From Myxococcota bacterium (GTDB taxonomy: Bacteria > Myxococcota > B64-G9): DNA of 64,000 nt. Below the pieces are notes generated by a model, which made no database searches, was not told the DNA's origin, and worked only from the letters and a program-made list of their open reading frames with translations. The position numbers were made by a program, and so were the translations under genes. Location: assembly GCA_022710975.1 (NCBI GenBank), contig JAKLGA010000001.1:372001-436000 (forward strand). Reading direction: 5' to 3'. Below, in pieces: positions 51,280 to 60,957 of the stretch; the stretch's first letter is position 1; every line of letters begins with the position of its first letter.

Positions 51280-52670
51280 TGCCGCTGCGCCGCACCTACC
51301 GCGTGCACTTCGTCGGCATCGGCGGCATCGGCATGAGCGGCATCGCCGAGGTGCTGCTGAACCTGGGCTACCAGATCAGCGGCTCCGATCTGGTCGAGAG
51401 CGAGACCACCCTGCGGCTGGAGAACCTGGGAGCCCGGGTGTGCACCGGCCACCGCCTGGAGAACCTGGGCGAGGCCGACGTGGTGGTGGTCTCCGGCGCC
51501 GTGGCCGAGGACAACCCCGAGGTGCTGGCCGCCCGGGAGCGCGGCATCCCCGTCATCCAGCGGGCCGAGATGCTGGCCGAGTTGATGCGCATGAAGCACG
51601 CCGTGGCGGTGGCGGGCTCCCACGGCAAGACCACCACCACCTCCATGCTGGGCTCGATCCTGGCCGAGGCTGGCCTGGATCCCACCCTGGTCGTGGGGGG
51701 ACGACTCAACTCGCTCGGCAGCAACGCCCGCCTCGGACAGGGCGAGTTCCTGGTGGCCGAGGCGGACGAGAGCGACGGCTCGTTCCTCAAGCTCACCCCC
51801 ACCTTCGCGGTGGTGACCAACATCGATCCGGAGCACCTGGATCACCACGGCACCTTCGAGGCCCTGGTGGACGCCTTCGCGGAGTTCGCCAACAAGGTCC
51901 CGTTCTACGGCCAGGCCGTGCTGTGCCTGGATCACCCCAGCGTGCAGGGCTTGCTGCCGCGGGTGCACAAGCGGGTGGCCACCTACGGCATCGCCTCCCA
52001 GGCGGACTTCCGGGCCGAGGAGCTGCGCTTCGAGCCCGGCGCGGTCCGCTTCCAGGTGCGACGGCGCGGGGAGGCCCTGGGCGAGGTCCGCCTGCACATG
52101 CTGGGCGAGCACAACGTGCTCAACGCCCTGGCCTGCGTGGCCGTGGCAGACGAGCTGCGCGTCCCGTTCGAGGTGGTGCGGCGGGCGCTGGAGCAGTTCC
52201 AGGGGGTCCAGCGCCGCTTCAGCGTGAAGGGCACGCAGCGCGGGGTGACCGTGGTCGACGACTACGGCCACCACCCCGAGGAGATCAAGGCCACGCTGCA
52301 GGGCGCGCGCCGCTCCTACTCCAACCGGCTGGTGGTCGTGTTCCAGCCCCACCGCTACACCCGCACCCAGCTCCTGGAGCGCGAGTTCTACTCGGCCTTC
52401 AACCTGGCCGACGTGCTGGTGGTGATGGACGTGTACCCGGCCGGCGAGCCACCCATCCCGGGCGTCAGCGGGCAGGCGCTGTTCGAGGGCATCCGCCGGC
52501 ACGGTCACCACAACGCCCACTTCATCTCGGACCGCAAGCTGGTGGTGGACTGGCTGCTCGAGCACACCCGGGCGGACGACTACCTGATCACCATGGGGGC
52601 CGGCGACGTGTGGCGGGTGGGGGACGACTTCCTGGCCCGCGCGCAGGCAGGGGAAGGGAGGACGGCGTGA
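51279..52670 (+). CDS. murC: UDP-MurNAc-alanine ligase MurC
   Basis: 463 residues. N-terminal [20 protein letters not shown] loop [39 protein letters not shown]; and FQPHRYTRT. It adds L-Ala to UDP-MurNAc. The ddl start overlaps its stop (GTGA). The murB gene, which commonly lies between murC and ddl, is absent here. Confidence 0.97.
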   Translation: MPLRRTYRVHFVGIGGIGMSGIAEVLLNLGYQISGSDLVESETTLRLENLGARVCTGHRLENLGEADVVVVSGAVAEDNPEVLAARERGIPVIQRAEMLAELMRMKHAVAVAGSHGKTTTTSMLGSILAEAGLDPTLVVGGRLNSLGSNARLGQGEFLVAEADESDGSFLKLTPTFAVVTNIDPEHLDHHGTFEALVDAFAEFANKVPFYGQAVLCLDHPSVQGLLPRVHKRVATYGIASQADFRAEELRFEPGAVRFQVRRRGEALGEVRLHMLGEHNVLNALACVAVADELRVPFEVVRRALEQFQGVQRRFSVKGTQRGVTVVDDYGHHPEEIKATLQGARRSYSNRLVVVFQPHRYTRTQLLEREFYSAFNLADVLVVMDVYPAGEPPIPGVSGQALFEGIRRHGHHNAHFISDRKLVVDWLLEHTRADDYLITMGAGDVWRVGDDFLARAQAGEGRTA

Positions 52671-53587
52671 AGGCGAAGCGCATCGGCATGCTGATGGGCG
52701 GGCACAACGCGGAGCACGAGATCTCGCTGCGCACGGGCGCGGCCCTGGCCAAGGCGCTGCGCGCGCGCGGCTACCAGGTGGCCGAGATCGTGGTGGACAC
52801 GGAGCTGCCGGCCGCGCTCAGGCACGAGAAGATCGAGGTGGCCTTCGTGGCCCTGCACGGGCGCTGGGGCGAGGACGGCTGCGTGCAGGGGCTGCTGGAG
52901 GCCATGCGCGTCCCCTACACCGGCAGCGGCGTGCTGGCCTCGGCCCTGTCCATGGACAAGATCGTGGCCAAGCGCATGTTCCGCGCGGCCGGCCTGCGCG
53001 TGGTCGAGGAGCAGGTGGTGCCGCAGCGGGAGCTGCCGACCTTCCGGCCCGAGGATGTGCGGCTGCCCTACCCGATCGTGGTGAAGCCCGCCTGCGAGGG
53101 CTCCAGCGTCGGGGTGAGCGTGGTCAAGGGCCCGGCCGAACTCGGCGCCGCGCTGGCGGCGACCCGCGGGCTGGCCGGGGACGTGCTGCTCGAGCGCTTC
53201 GTCAAGGGGCGCGAGATCCAGGTGGCGGTGCTGGACGATCGGGCGCTGGGGGCCATCGAGGTGGTGCCAGCCGAGGAGTTCTACAACTACAAGGCCAAGT
53301 ACGACAAGGGCTCGGGCACCCGCTACCTGTTCCCCGCGCCGCTGACGCCGGCCGAGCAGGCGCGCGCCCTGGCGGTGGGCCTGGGCGCCCACCGGGCGCT
53401 GGGCTGCGCCGGGGTGAGCCGGGTGGACACCATCCTGGCGCCGGACGGGGAGTGCTACCTGCTCGAGGTGAACGCCATCCCGGGCATGACCGAGACCAGC
53501 CTGGTGCCCAAGATCGCCGCCGGGCTGGGGATCTCCTTCGAGGAGCTGGCCGAGCGGCTGCTCCTGGGCGCGGCCTTGAAGGCCTGA
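52667..53587 (+). CDS. ddl: D-alanine-D-alanine ligase
   Basis: 306 residues from GTG 52667 (GGGAGGACGGC upstream), DdlB size. ATP-grasp blocks: [56 protein letters not shown] and [14 protein letters not shown]. It makes the dipeptide used by MurF. ftsQ follows 16 bases later. Confidence 0.96.
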   Translation: MKAKRIGMLMGGHNAEHEISLRTGAALAKALRARGYQVAEIVVDTELPAALRHEKIEVAFVALHGRWGEDGCVQGLLEAMRVPYTGSGVLASALSMDKIVAKRMFRAAGLRVVEEQVVPQRELPTFRPEDVRLPYPIVVKPACEGSSVGVSVVKGPAELGAALAATRGLAGDVLLERFVKGREIQVAVLDDRALGAIEVVPAEEFYNYKAKYDKGSGTRYLFPAPLTPAEQARALAVGLGAHRALGCAGVSRVDTILAPDGECYLLEVNAIPGMTETSLVPKIAAGLGISFEELAERLLLGAALKA

Positions 53588-53603
53588 GGACGGACGAGAG
53601 GGC

Positions 53604-54461
53604 ATGGGCAAGCGGAACCGCAAGCTGAGGGCCCCCGAGGAGCGCCGCGCCGGTCGCGCGCGGCTGGTCTCCCTCCTGGTGTGGTGGCCGCTCAAGGCGC
53701 TGCTCCTGGCCGCCGTGGGCGGTGGCCTGGGGATCGGCGCCTACGCGGTGACGCACTACCTGCGCACCTCGCCGGCCCTGTCGGTGCGCTGCATCGAGGT
53801 GCACGGCGCCACCCGCACCCACCGCGAGGAGCTGCTGCGGCTCGCGGACCTGCGCGAGGGCAGCAACGTGTTCGCGGTCGATCTCGCCAGCGCCGAGGAG
53901 CGCCTGCTGCGCCACCCCTGGGTGCGGCGGGCGGTGGTGCGGCGCGTGGTGCCCGATCGGCTGGTGGTGGAGATCGAGGAGCACCAGCCGGCCGCGCTGG
54001 TGGCGCTCGAGGACCTGTACGTGGCCGACTCCGAGGGGCGGCTCTTCAAGCGGCTGCAGCCGGCGGACGGCCTCGACCTGCCGGTGCTGACCGGCTTCGA
54101 CCGCGACACCTTCCGCCGGGAGCCGGAGCGCGTGGCGCAGGGCGTGCGCGCCTGCCTGGGACTGCTGCGGGCGATCGAGGCGAACACCTGCCTGGCCGAG
54201 CGGCGGGTGGCCGAGGTTCATCACGACGAGCTGACCGGCCTCGGGCTGACGCTCGATCCCGGGGCGGTGAGCGTGCGCCTCGGGCGGGAGGCGCCCGCGG
54301 CGCGCCTGCCGTGGCTCTGCCAGTTGCTGGACGAGCTGGCCGAGCGGCGCCTGGTCGCGCACAGCATCCTGCTGGACCACGGCGCCACCGCGCGCTGGGC
54401 GACCGTGCGGGTGGAGGGCCTGCGGGCCGACGAGACACTGGAACCCAAGAATCCGGGTTGA
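53604..54461 (+). CDS. ftsQ: Cell division protein FtsQ
   Basis: 285 residues: basic N-terminus, one membrane helix (LKALLLAAVGGGLGIGAYAV), then a POTRA domain starting RCIEVHGATRTHREELLRLA and ending RRVVPDRLVVEIEEHQP, followed by the beta-domain. It anchors the FtsBL complex. Position between ddl and ftsA supports the call. Confidence 0.93.
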   Translation: MGKRNRKLRAPEERRAGRARLVSLLVWWPLKALLLAAVGGGLGIGAYAVTHYLRTSPALSVRCIEVHGATRTHREELLRLADLREGSNVFAVDLASAEERLLRHPWVRRAVVRRVVPDRLVVEIEEHQPAALVALEDLYVADSEGRLFKRLQPADGLDLPVLTGFDRDTFRREPERVAQGVRACLGLLRAIEANTCLAERRVAEVHHDELTGLGLTLDPGAVSVRLGREAPAARLPWLCQLLDELAERRLVAHSILLDHGATARWATVRVEGLRADETLEPKNPG

Positions 54462-54485
54462 GGCACACGTGGAGCGAGGTGACAC

Positions 54486-55718
54486 ATGAGCAAGGGCAGC
54501 GAGCTGGTCGTGGGGCTGGACATCGGTACGACGAAGATCTGCGCCGTCGTCGGAGAGGTCCAGACCGACGGGAACGTGGACATCATCGGCATCGGCACCT
54601 CCCCGTCGCGCGGTCTGCGGCGAGGGGTGGTGATCAACATCGAGTCCACCGTCTCGTCCATCAAGCGCGCCATCGAGGAAGCCGAGATGATGGCCGGCTG
54701 CGAGATCAAGTGCTGCTACATCGGCATCGCCGGCGGGCACATCAAGGGCATCAACTCCCACGGCATCGTGGCCGTCAAGGAGAAGGAGATCCGCGAGGAC
54801 GACATCCGCCGGGTGATCGAGGCGGCCCGCGCGGTGGTCATCCCGCTCGACCGCGAGGTGATCCACGTCCTGCCCCAGGAATTCATCGTCGACAACCAGG
54901 ATGGCATCAAGGAGCCGCTGGGCATGAGCGGCATGCGCCTGGAGGCCAAGGTGCACCTGGTCACCGCCGCCTGCTCCTCGGCCCAGAACCTGATCAAGTG
55001 CGCCAACCAGACCGGCCTGGACGTGGCCGATCTGGTGCTCCAGCCGCTGGCCTCGGCCATGGCCGTGCTGGCCGACGACGAGAAGGACCTGGGCGTGGTG
55101 CTGGTGGACATCGGCGGCGGCACGACCGACATCGCCGTGTTCGCCAACGGCAGCATCGTGCACACCTCCGTGCTGGCGCTGGCCGGGAACCACATCACCA
55201 ACGACATCGCCATCGGGCTGCGCACCCCGGCGCCGGAGGCCGAGCGGCTGAAGATCAAGCACGGCTGCGCCATGGCCTCGATGGTGGACAAGGACGAGAT
55301 GATCGAGGTGCCCTCGGTGGGCGGCCGGTCGCCGCGCAACCTGTCCCGCCAGATCCTGTGCGAGATCATCGAGCCTCGGGTCGAGGAGATCTTCGGCCTG
55401 GTCAAGCGCGAGATCCAGCGCTCGGGCTACGAGGAGCTGCTGGCCTCCGGGGCGGTCATCACCGGCGGCTCCACCATCATGGAGGGCATGCCCGAGCTGG
55501 CCGAGGACGTGCTGGGCATGCCGGTGCGGCGCGGCGTGCCGGAGAAGGTCCAGGGCCTGGTGGACGTGGTGCGCTCGCCCGTGTACGCCACCGGCGTGGG
55601 GTTGGTGCACTACGGCCGCGGCCACCTGAACAACCGGTTCTTCCCCATCCGGCCGGATCGCAACCTGTACAAGCGCATCAAGGAACGGATGAAGACCTGG
55701 ATGCAGGACTTCTTCTGA
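54486..55718 (+). CDS. ftsA: Cell division protein FtsA
   Basis: 410 residues, actin-like. ATP blocks: GLDIGTTKICAVVGE, VLVDIGGGTTDIAVF and GAVITGGSTIMEG. The C-terminus is an amphipathic helix (KRIKERMKTWMQDFF) that binds the membrane. It tethers FtsZ. GGAGCGAGG lies upstream of the ATG. Confidence 0.97.
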   Translation: MSKGSELVVGLDIGTTKICAVVGEVQTDGNVDIIGIGTSPSRGLRRGVVINIESTVSSIKRAIEEAEMMAGCEIKCCYIGIAGGHIKGINSHGIVAVKEKEIREDDIRRVIEAARAVVIPLDREVIHVLPQEFIVDNQDGIKEPLGMSGMRLEAKVHLVTAACSSAQNLIKCANQTGLDVADLVLQPLASAMAVLADDEKDLGVVLVDIGGGTTDIAVFANGSIVHTSVLALAGNHITNDIAIGLRTPAPEAERLKIKHGCAMASMVDKDEMIEVPSVGGRSPRNLSRQILCEIIEPRVEEIFGLVKREIQRSGYEELLASGAVITGGSTIMEGMPELAEDVLGMPVRRGVPEKVQGLVDVVRSPVYATGVGLVHYGRGHLNNRFFPIRPDRNLYKRIKERMKTWMQDFF

Positions 55719-55741
55719 GGCACATGGCCCGGTAACCCCAT

Positions 55742-55761
55742 GGGCCCGTGCGCGCGGGCCC
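55742..55761 (+). other. Hairpin between ftsA and ftsZ
   Basis: Stem GGGCCCG / CGGGCCC with a six-base loop, no T-run, 20 bases before the ftsZ ATG. It could be an RNA processing or attenuation element that adjusts the high FtsZ:FtsA ratio; this is inference. Confidence 0.35.
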
Positions 55762-55780
55762 GTTGTCCAAGGAGGGACGC

Positions 55781-57034
<1,254 letters not shown>

Positions 57035-57043
57035 GACTCTACT

Positions 57044-57076
57044 AAGAAAAAGGCCCCGTCCGAAAGGACGGGGCCT
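57044..57076 (-). terminator. Terminator between ftsZ and the exbB operon
   Basis: A perfect 11 bp stem AGGCCCCGTCC / GGACGGGGCCT with a GAAA loop (57051-57076). On the minus strand it is followed by TTTTTCTT, a classic rho-independent terminator for the exbB-exbD-exbD operon; on the plus strand it may also stop ftsZ transcripts, without a T-run. Confidence 0.85.
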
Positions 57077-57116
57077 CGGGTGCTCTCGAGCGGGCCCGGT
57101 TCGGGGGAGGAGGGGG

Positions 57117-57710
57117 TCAGCCCTCCGCGGAGCCCCCGGCGGGCGCGGTCTCGCCGCCCTCGCCAGGAGGAGGACCACCGCCGCCCGTGGGCAGCACCGC
57201 GAAGTTGATGTTGGTGTAGCCCACCGAGGTGCAGGTGAACATCACCTTCTTCAACACGCGGAAGGGCACCGTCTTGTCGCCCTGGATGATGATCTTGCCG
57301 GCGAAGGTCTGGTTCGGGTGCAGCTGCGTGTACTGCTTCTTGAGGTTGTTCAGGATCTCGGACAGGTCGGCGATCTCGAAGTTCTCGTCCTCGGCGATGT
57401 CGTCCATGCGGCCGACTGCCTTGCCTTCGATGACCACCTGACCGCTGCCGATGATGATGGCCGGGGCCTGCTCCAGCTCGTCCGTGCGGGTGGCCTTGGG
57501 CAGCTCGATGTCCTTCTGGATGAACAGGATCTCGCCCGAGGTGGAGAAGGTCATCAGCAGGAAGATGGTCAACACGACGAACATGTCGATCATCGGGGTC
57601 AAGTTGAGCGACGTGTCCACCGAGCGGCCGGCCTTCTTGGCCAGCTTGGACTTGGCGAACTTGAGCTTGACGCTCTTGAAGTGCTGAGAGCCTGGCTTCT
57701 TGATCGGCAT
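57117..57710 (-). CDS. exbD: ExbD/TolR-family protein (first copy)
   Basis: 197 residues. A basic cytoplasmic N-terminus, then one membrane helix LNLTPMIDMFVVLTIFLLM with the conserved Asp42 that carries protons. The periplasmic domain (IIIGSGQVVIEGKAVG, GKIIIQGDKTVPFRVLKKVM) is the TolR/ExbD fold, and a Gly/Pro-rich tail of about 25 residues follows. It works with an ExbB/TolQ motor. Last gene of the operon; the terminator is 40 bases after its stop. Confidence 0.9.
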   Translation of the reverse strand: MPIKKPGSQHFKSVKLKFAKSKLAKKAGRSVDTSLNLTPMIDMFVVLTIFLLMTFSTSGEILFIQKDIELPKATRTDELEQAPAIIIGSGQVVIEGKAVGRMDDIAEDENFEIADLSEILNNLKKQYTQLHPNQTFAGKIIIQGDKTVPFRVLKKVMFTCTSVGYTNINFAVLPTGGGGPPPGEGGETAPAGGSAEG

Positions 57711-57732
57711 GGCGTCTCCGCTCTTTCCGGAC

Positions 57733-58203
57733 TCAGATGGTGCCCGACACCGAGATGTTCGGGAAGTCGGTGGCCAGGCACACGTCCATCACGTCGATGA
57801 GGTCCTGGTAACTGATCGAGTCCTCGCTCATCACCACGATGTCGCTCTTGTCCGGGAACTGGCCGTGGATCTCCTTGAGTTTCTGGCCGAGCGTCTTGGT
57901 GTCGTACTTGTCATCCTTCTTCAGGATGTCCGCGATGGTCGTGCCGTTGCCGGTCACCAGGTAGCTCTGCGGGGTGATGGCCACGACCAGGTTGAGCCGG
58001 TCGCGGTCTTCCTGGGTCTGATCCTGCGGCGCGCCTTGCCCGGACTGGGTGACTGAGATCTTGCCGATCTGGATCCACACCGCCGCCATCAGCAGGAAGC
58101 AGATCAGGCAGGTGAGCAGATCGATGAACGGCACGAGGTTCAACTCGACGTTCAGCGACTTCTTGCCGCCGCTGCGACCGCCGGGTGCGCTGAAGCTTGC
58201 CAT
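57733..58203 (-). CDS. exbD: ExbD/TolR-family protein (second copy)
   Basis: 156 residues. Membrane helix LNLVPFIDLLTCLICFLLM with the proton-carrying Asp28, then a periplasmic domain (LNLVVAITPQSYLVTGNGTT, SDIVVMSEDSISYQDLIDVM). It is clearly diverged from the other ExbD-like gene (only the helix aligns well), so the stator probably contains two different subunits. It lies between exbB and the first copy, gaps 70 and 22 bases. Confidence 0.9.
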   Translation of the reverse strand: MASFSAPGGRSGGKKSLNVELNLVPFIDLLTCLICFLLMAAVWIQIGKISVTQSGQGAPQDQTQEDRDRLNLVVAITPQSYLVTGNGTTIADILKKDDKYDTKTLGQKLKEIHGQFPDKSDIVVMSEDSISYQDLIDVMDVCLATDFPNISVSGTI

Positions 58204-58273
58204 CTCCGTCCTCCTTCACGCCGTTTCGAGGCGCCCCGGCCCGAAAAGTTCCCCCGGCCGGGGCGGGCCCGCG

Positions 58274-58933
58274 TCACTCCGCGGCGCGCACGTCGGAGGT
58301 GTTGAGCTTGTCGCGGTTCGCCAGGATCAGGTTGAGCATCCGCACGGTGCTCTCGTTGATGTCGTCCACCAGGTTCTGGGTGGTGCCCGACAGGATCGAG
58401 AACAGCACCAGGCCGGTGATGGCGGTGCCCAGCCCGAAGGCGGTGCAGTTCATGGCCTCGGAGATGCCCTTGGCCAGCAGCACGGCCTTCTCGGCGGCGT
58501 CGGCGAAGGACACGGCCGCGAACGCGCGGATCAGCCCGGTGATGGTGCCCAGCAGGCCGGCCAGCACCGCCACGTTGCCGAGCATGGCCAGGTAGCCGGT
58601 GCGCTTCTCGATGCGCGGCAACTCCTGCAGGGCCACCTCGTCCATGGCCGACTGGATCTCGGCCTCGGTGCCGTCGATGCGCAGCAGGCCGGCCTTCACG
58701 ATGTTGGCCAGCGGCGCCCGGTTGGAGGAGCAGTAGGTGATGGCGCGCTGCAGGTTCCCCTGGAACAGGTACTTGTGCATCGTGTTCAAGAAGTCATTCT
58801 TGTTGATGCGCGCCTTGAAGAACAGGAACGAGATGCGCTCGGCCGCGACGGCGATGATGAACACCAGGCACGCCGCGATCGGGTACATGCCCCAGCCGCC
58901 CTCCTTGAAGGCCTCCGCGATGGACTCGAACAT
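58274..58933 (-). CDS. exbB: ExbB/TolQ/MotA-family proton channel
   Basis: 219 residues with three membrane helices: YPIAACLVFIIAVAAERISF, then LAMLGNVAVLAGLLGTITGL and an AFGLGTAITGLVLFSIL segment. The GLLGTITGLI-type motif is that of TolQ/ExbB. It is the first gene of the three-gene operon. One channel plus two different ExbD-like subunits recalls the aglRQS gliding motor of myxobacteria, though Tol or TonB roles are equally possible. Confidence 0.9.
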   Translation of the reverse strand: MFESIAEAFKEGGWGMYPIAACLVFIIAVAAERISFLFFKARINKNDFLNTMHKYLFQGNLQRAITYCSSNRAPLANIVKAGLLRIDGTEAEIQSAMDEVALQELPRIEKRTGYLAMLGNVAVLAGLLGTITGLIRAFAAVSFADAAEKAVLLAKGISEAMNCTAFGLGTAITGLVLFSILSGTTQNLVDDINESTVRMLNLILANRDKLNTSDVRAAE

Positions 58934-59224
58934 GACTCTGACTCCTTTTCTCCGCTCAAAGGGGTCGATGGGTTGAGGCTCCGAGCACCCGTTCGGAACC
59001 CGTTCTGCCGCTCAAAACAAGAGGCAACATCCCTCGGCGAGTCCGGCCAAGTCAAGAAAAAAAAGGGCCTGCGCCGATGTCCAGGAGTCCGCATGTGGTA
59101 CTCCCTGCTACACTTTTTTGACACCAAGCGTCTCGGACAACATCGCGCCGGCGCGGTTCCCCGCCGGACCGCTCGCCGGCGCCCGCGGTTGAGGGCCACG
59201 GGGCGGCCGTGCTAGCGTGGGCCG
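58934..59224. promoter_or_regulatory. Divergent control region of exbB and the radical SAM gene
   Basis: 291 bp without a gene. For exbB (minus strand): TTGACT (59055-59050), 18 bp, GATGTT (59031-59026). For the radical SAM gene (plus strand): TTGAGG (59189-59194), 18 bp, TAGCGT (59213-59218), which ends six bases before the ATG, so that mRNA is probably leaderless. TTTTTTGACA at 59114-59123 is another -35-like box with no good -10. Confidence 0.45.
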
Positions 59225-60898
59225 ATGCCTCGCCGCCGCCCCCGCCAGGCCGATCAGGGTCCGCCGCCCACCGGGCGTAGGCACCTGCGCACGCGGGGGG
59301 CGGGCGGGCTGAGGGTGGCCGTGGTGCACCCCGCGCCGGCCGGCGAGGGGCTGGCCAGCCTGGCCGTGCACGCCCTGGTCGCCCTGGCCGAGCAGGCGGG
59401 CGCCGAGGCGGAGCCGGTGTTCCTGCCCGTCCGGCCAGGCGAGCGCCCGCGCGGGCTGCTGAGCGGCCTGCCGCTGGGGGAGTTCGATCTCCTGGCCGTC
59501 TCCGCGGCCTTCGAGGAGCAATGGCCGGTGTTGCCCCACCTGCTCGCCCGGGCCGGCCTGCCCGCCCGCGCGGCGGCCCGCGACGAGGGGCAGCCGATCG
59601 TCCTGCTGGGCGGCGTGGCCGCACGGTTGAACCCCCGCCCGGTGCTGCCCTTCGTCGATCTGCTGGCCCCCGGCGACGCCGAGGCCGTCCTGCCGTCGCT
59701 GCTCGCGCGGCTGGAATCCGGGCGTGGCTCGAGCCGGGCCGCCCTGCTGGACTCACTGCGCGATCTGGGCGGCCTGGGGGTGCAGCCCTTCGCCGCCCCG
59801 GTGCAGGCCCGCTTCAGCTCCCCGCCCCGGCCGGTGGTCGAGCACCTGGCGCGCGGGCGCTCGCTGCTACCGGGCATGCGGCTGGTCGAGACCGGGCGCG
59901 GCTGCCCGGCCGGCTGCCGCTTCTGCGCCCTGGGCTTCTCGCGGCGCCCGCCCATGTTCTTCGCGCCGGCCGCCATCCTCGAGGCGGTGCGCGCGGCCGG
60001 GGGCGGGCGGGTGGGCCTGGTGGGGGCCAGCCTCGGGCGCCACCCGGGCCTGGGCGAGCTGCTGGAGGGGCTGGCCGCCGAGGGCGCGGACCTGTCGCCC
60101 GCCTCGCTCGATCCGGCCGTGCTGGCCGGGCCGGACGGGGAGCGCCTGGCCGCGGCGCTGGCCCGGGGCGCCCAGCGCACTGTCACGCTCGCGCCCGAGG
60201 CCGGGTCGGAGCGGCTGCGGCGGGTGCTCGGCAAGGCCTACACGGACCAGGAGCTCGAGGCCGCAGTGCGCCGGCTCGGAGAGGCAGGGGTGATCCACCT
60301 CAAGCTCTACCTCATGTTCGGCCTGCCGACCGAGGTGGACGAGGACCTGGACGCCGCCGCGGCCCTGGTCGGCCGGGTGCGCGGCTGGCTGGACGCGGCC
60401 CACCACGGGAGGGGCGGGACCGGGCGGGTGAGCGTGTCGCTCAACCCCTTCGTGCCCAAACCCCACACCCCGTTCGCGCGCGAGCCCATGCCGGCCGCGG
60501 ACGAGCTGCGCCGCCGCCGCGCCCGGCTGCTCGCGAGCCTGGGCCGCGCCGGCGGGGTGCAGGTGGGTGGTCTGGGGATCCGGCGGGCGGTCCTGCAGGC
60601 CGGCCTCACCCGCGCCGACGAGGGCGTGGCCGGGTTGCTCGAGGCCTGCCAGGGGCGCTGGCCGCCGCCCGCCGGGCTGCTGGCCGGGCCAGGCGAGGTG
60701 CTCCTCGCCCGGGCGCACGCGCCCTGGCCGGAGGGCCTGCCGGCGCCCTGGGAGGTGGTGGCCTGCGGCGTCGCGCCCGCCTTCCTGGCGGCCGAGCGGG
60801 CCCGGGCCCTGGAGGGGCGTCCTGGCCCGAGTTGCCCCGGAGGGGACGCCTGCCGCGCCTGCGGCGCGTGCGGGACCGGGGCCGAAGGGGTGCCTTGA
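59225..60898 (+). CDS. Radical SAM protein with B12-binding-like N-domain
   Basis: 557 residues. The N-terminal about 190 residues (LRVAVVHPAPAGEGLAS, EFDLLAVSAAFEEQW, PIVLLGGVAARLNPRPV, LAPGDAE) resemble the cobalamin-binding-like domain of B12-type radical SAM enzymes. The cluster motif CPAGCRFC is at 227-234, followed by a barrel (LAPEAGSERLRRVLGK, HLKLYLMFGLPTEVDEDL, VSVSLNPFVPKPHTPF) of the TIGR03960-like kind. The C-terminus is Cys-rich (CPGGDACRACGACG), perhaps a further metal site. It is probably translated from a leaderless mRNA. Substrate unknown. Confidence 0.82.
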   Translation: MPRRRPRQADQGPPPTGRRHLRTRGAGGLRVAVVHPAPAGEGLASLAVHALVALAEQAGAEAEPVFLPVRPGERPRGLLSGLPLGEFDLLAVSAAFEEQWPVLPHLLARAGLPARAAARDEGQPIVLLGGVAARLNPRPVLPFVDLLAPGDAEAVLPSLLARLESGRGSSRAALLDSLRDLGGLGVQPFAAPVQARFSSPPRPVVEHLARGRSLLPGMRLVETGRGCPAGCRFCALGFSRRPPMFFAPAAILEAVRAAGGGRVGLVGASLGRHPGLGELLEGLAAEGADLSPASLDPAVLAGPDGERLAAALARGAQRTVTLAPEAGSERLRRVLGKAYTDQELEAAVRRLGEAGVIHLKLYLMFGLPTEVDEDLDAAAALVGRVRGWLDAAHHGRGGTGRVSVSLNPFVPKPHTPFAREPMPAADELRRRRARLLASLGRAGGVQVGGLGIRRAVLQAGLTRADEGVAGLLEACQGRWPPPAGLLAGPGEVLLARAHAPWPEGLPAPWEVVACGVAPAFLAAERARALEGRPGPSCPGGDACRACGACGTGAEGVP

Positions 60899-60923
60899 GC
60901 GTGCCGGCTGGACGTAGTAACCT
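60895..60923 (+). promoter_or_regulatory. Promoter of the VWA/MopE lipoprotein gene
   Basis: TTGAGC (60895-60900), 17 bp, TAACCT (60918-60923). The -35 overlaps the stop codon of the radical SAM gene. The leader of about 28 bases has GGAAGGAG before the ATG at 60958. Confidence 0.5.
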
Positions 60924-60957
60924 GTCGTGGGTCATGGATTTTCGGGAAGGAGCGAGC

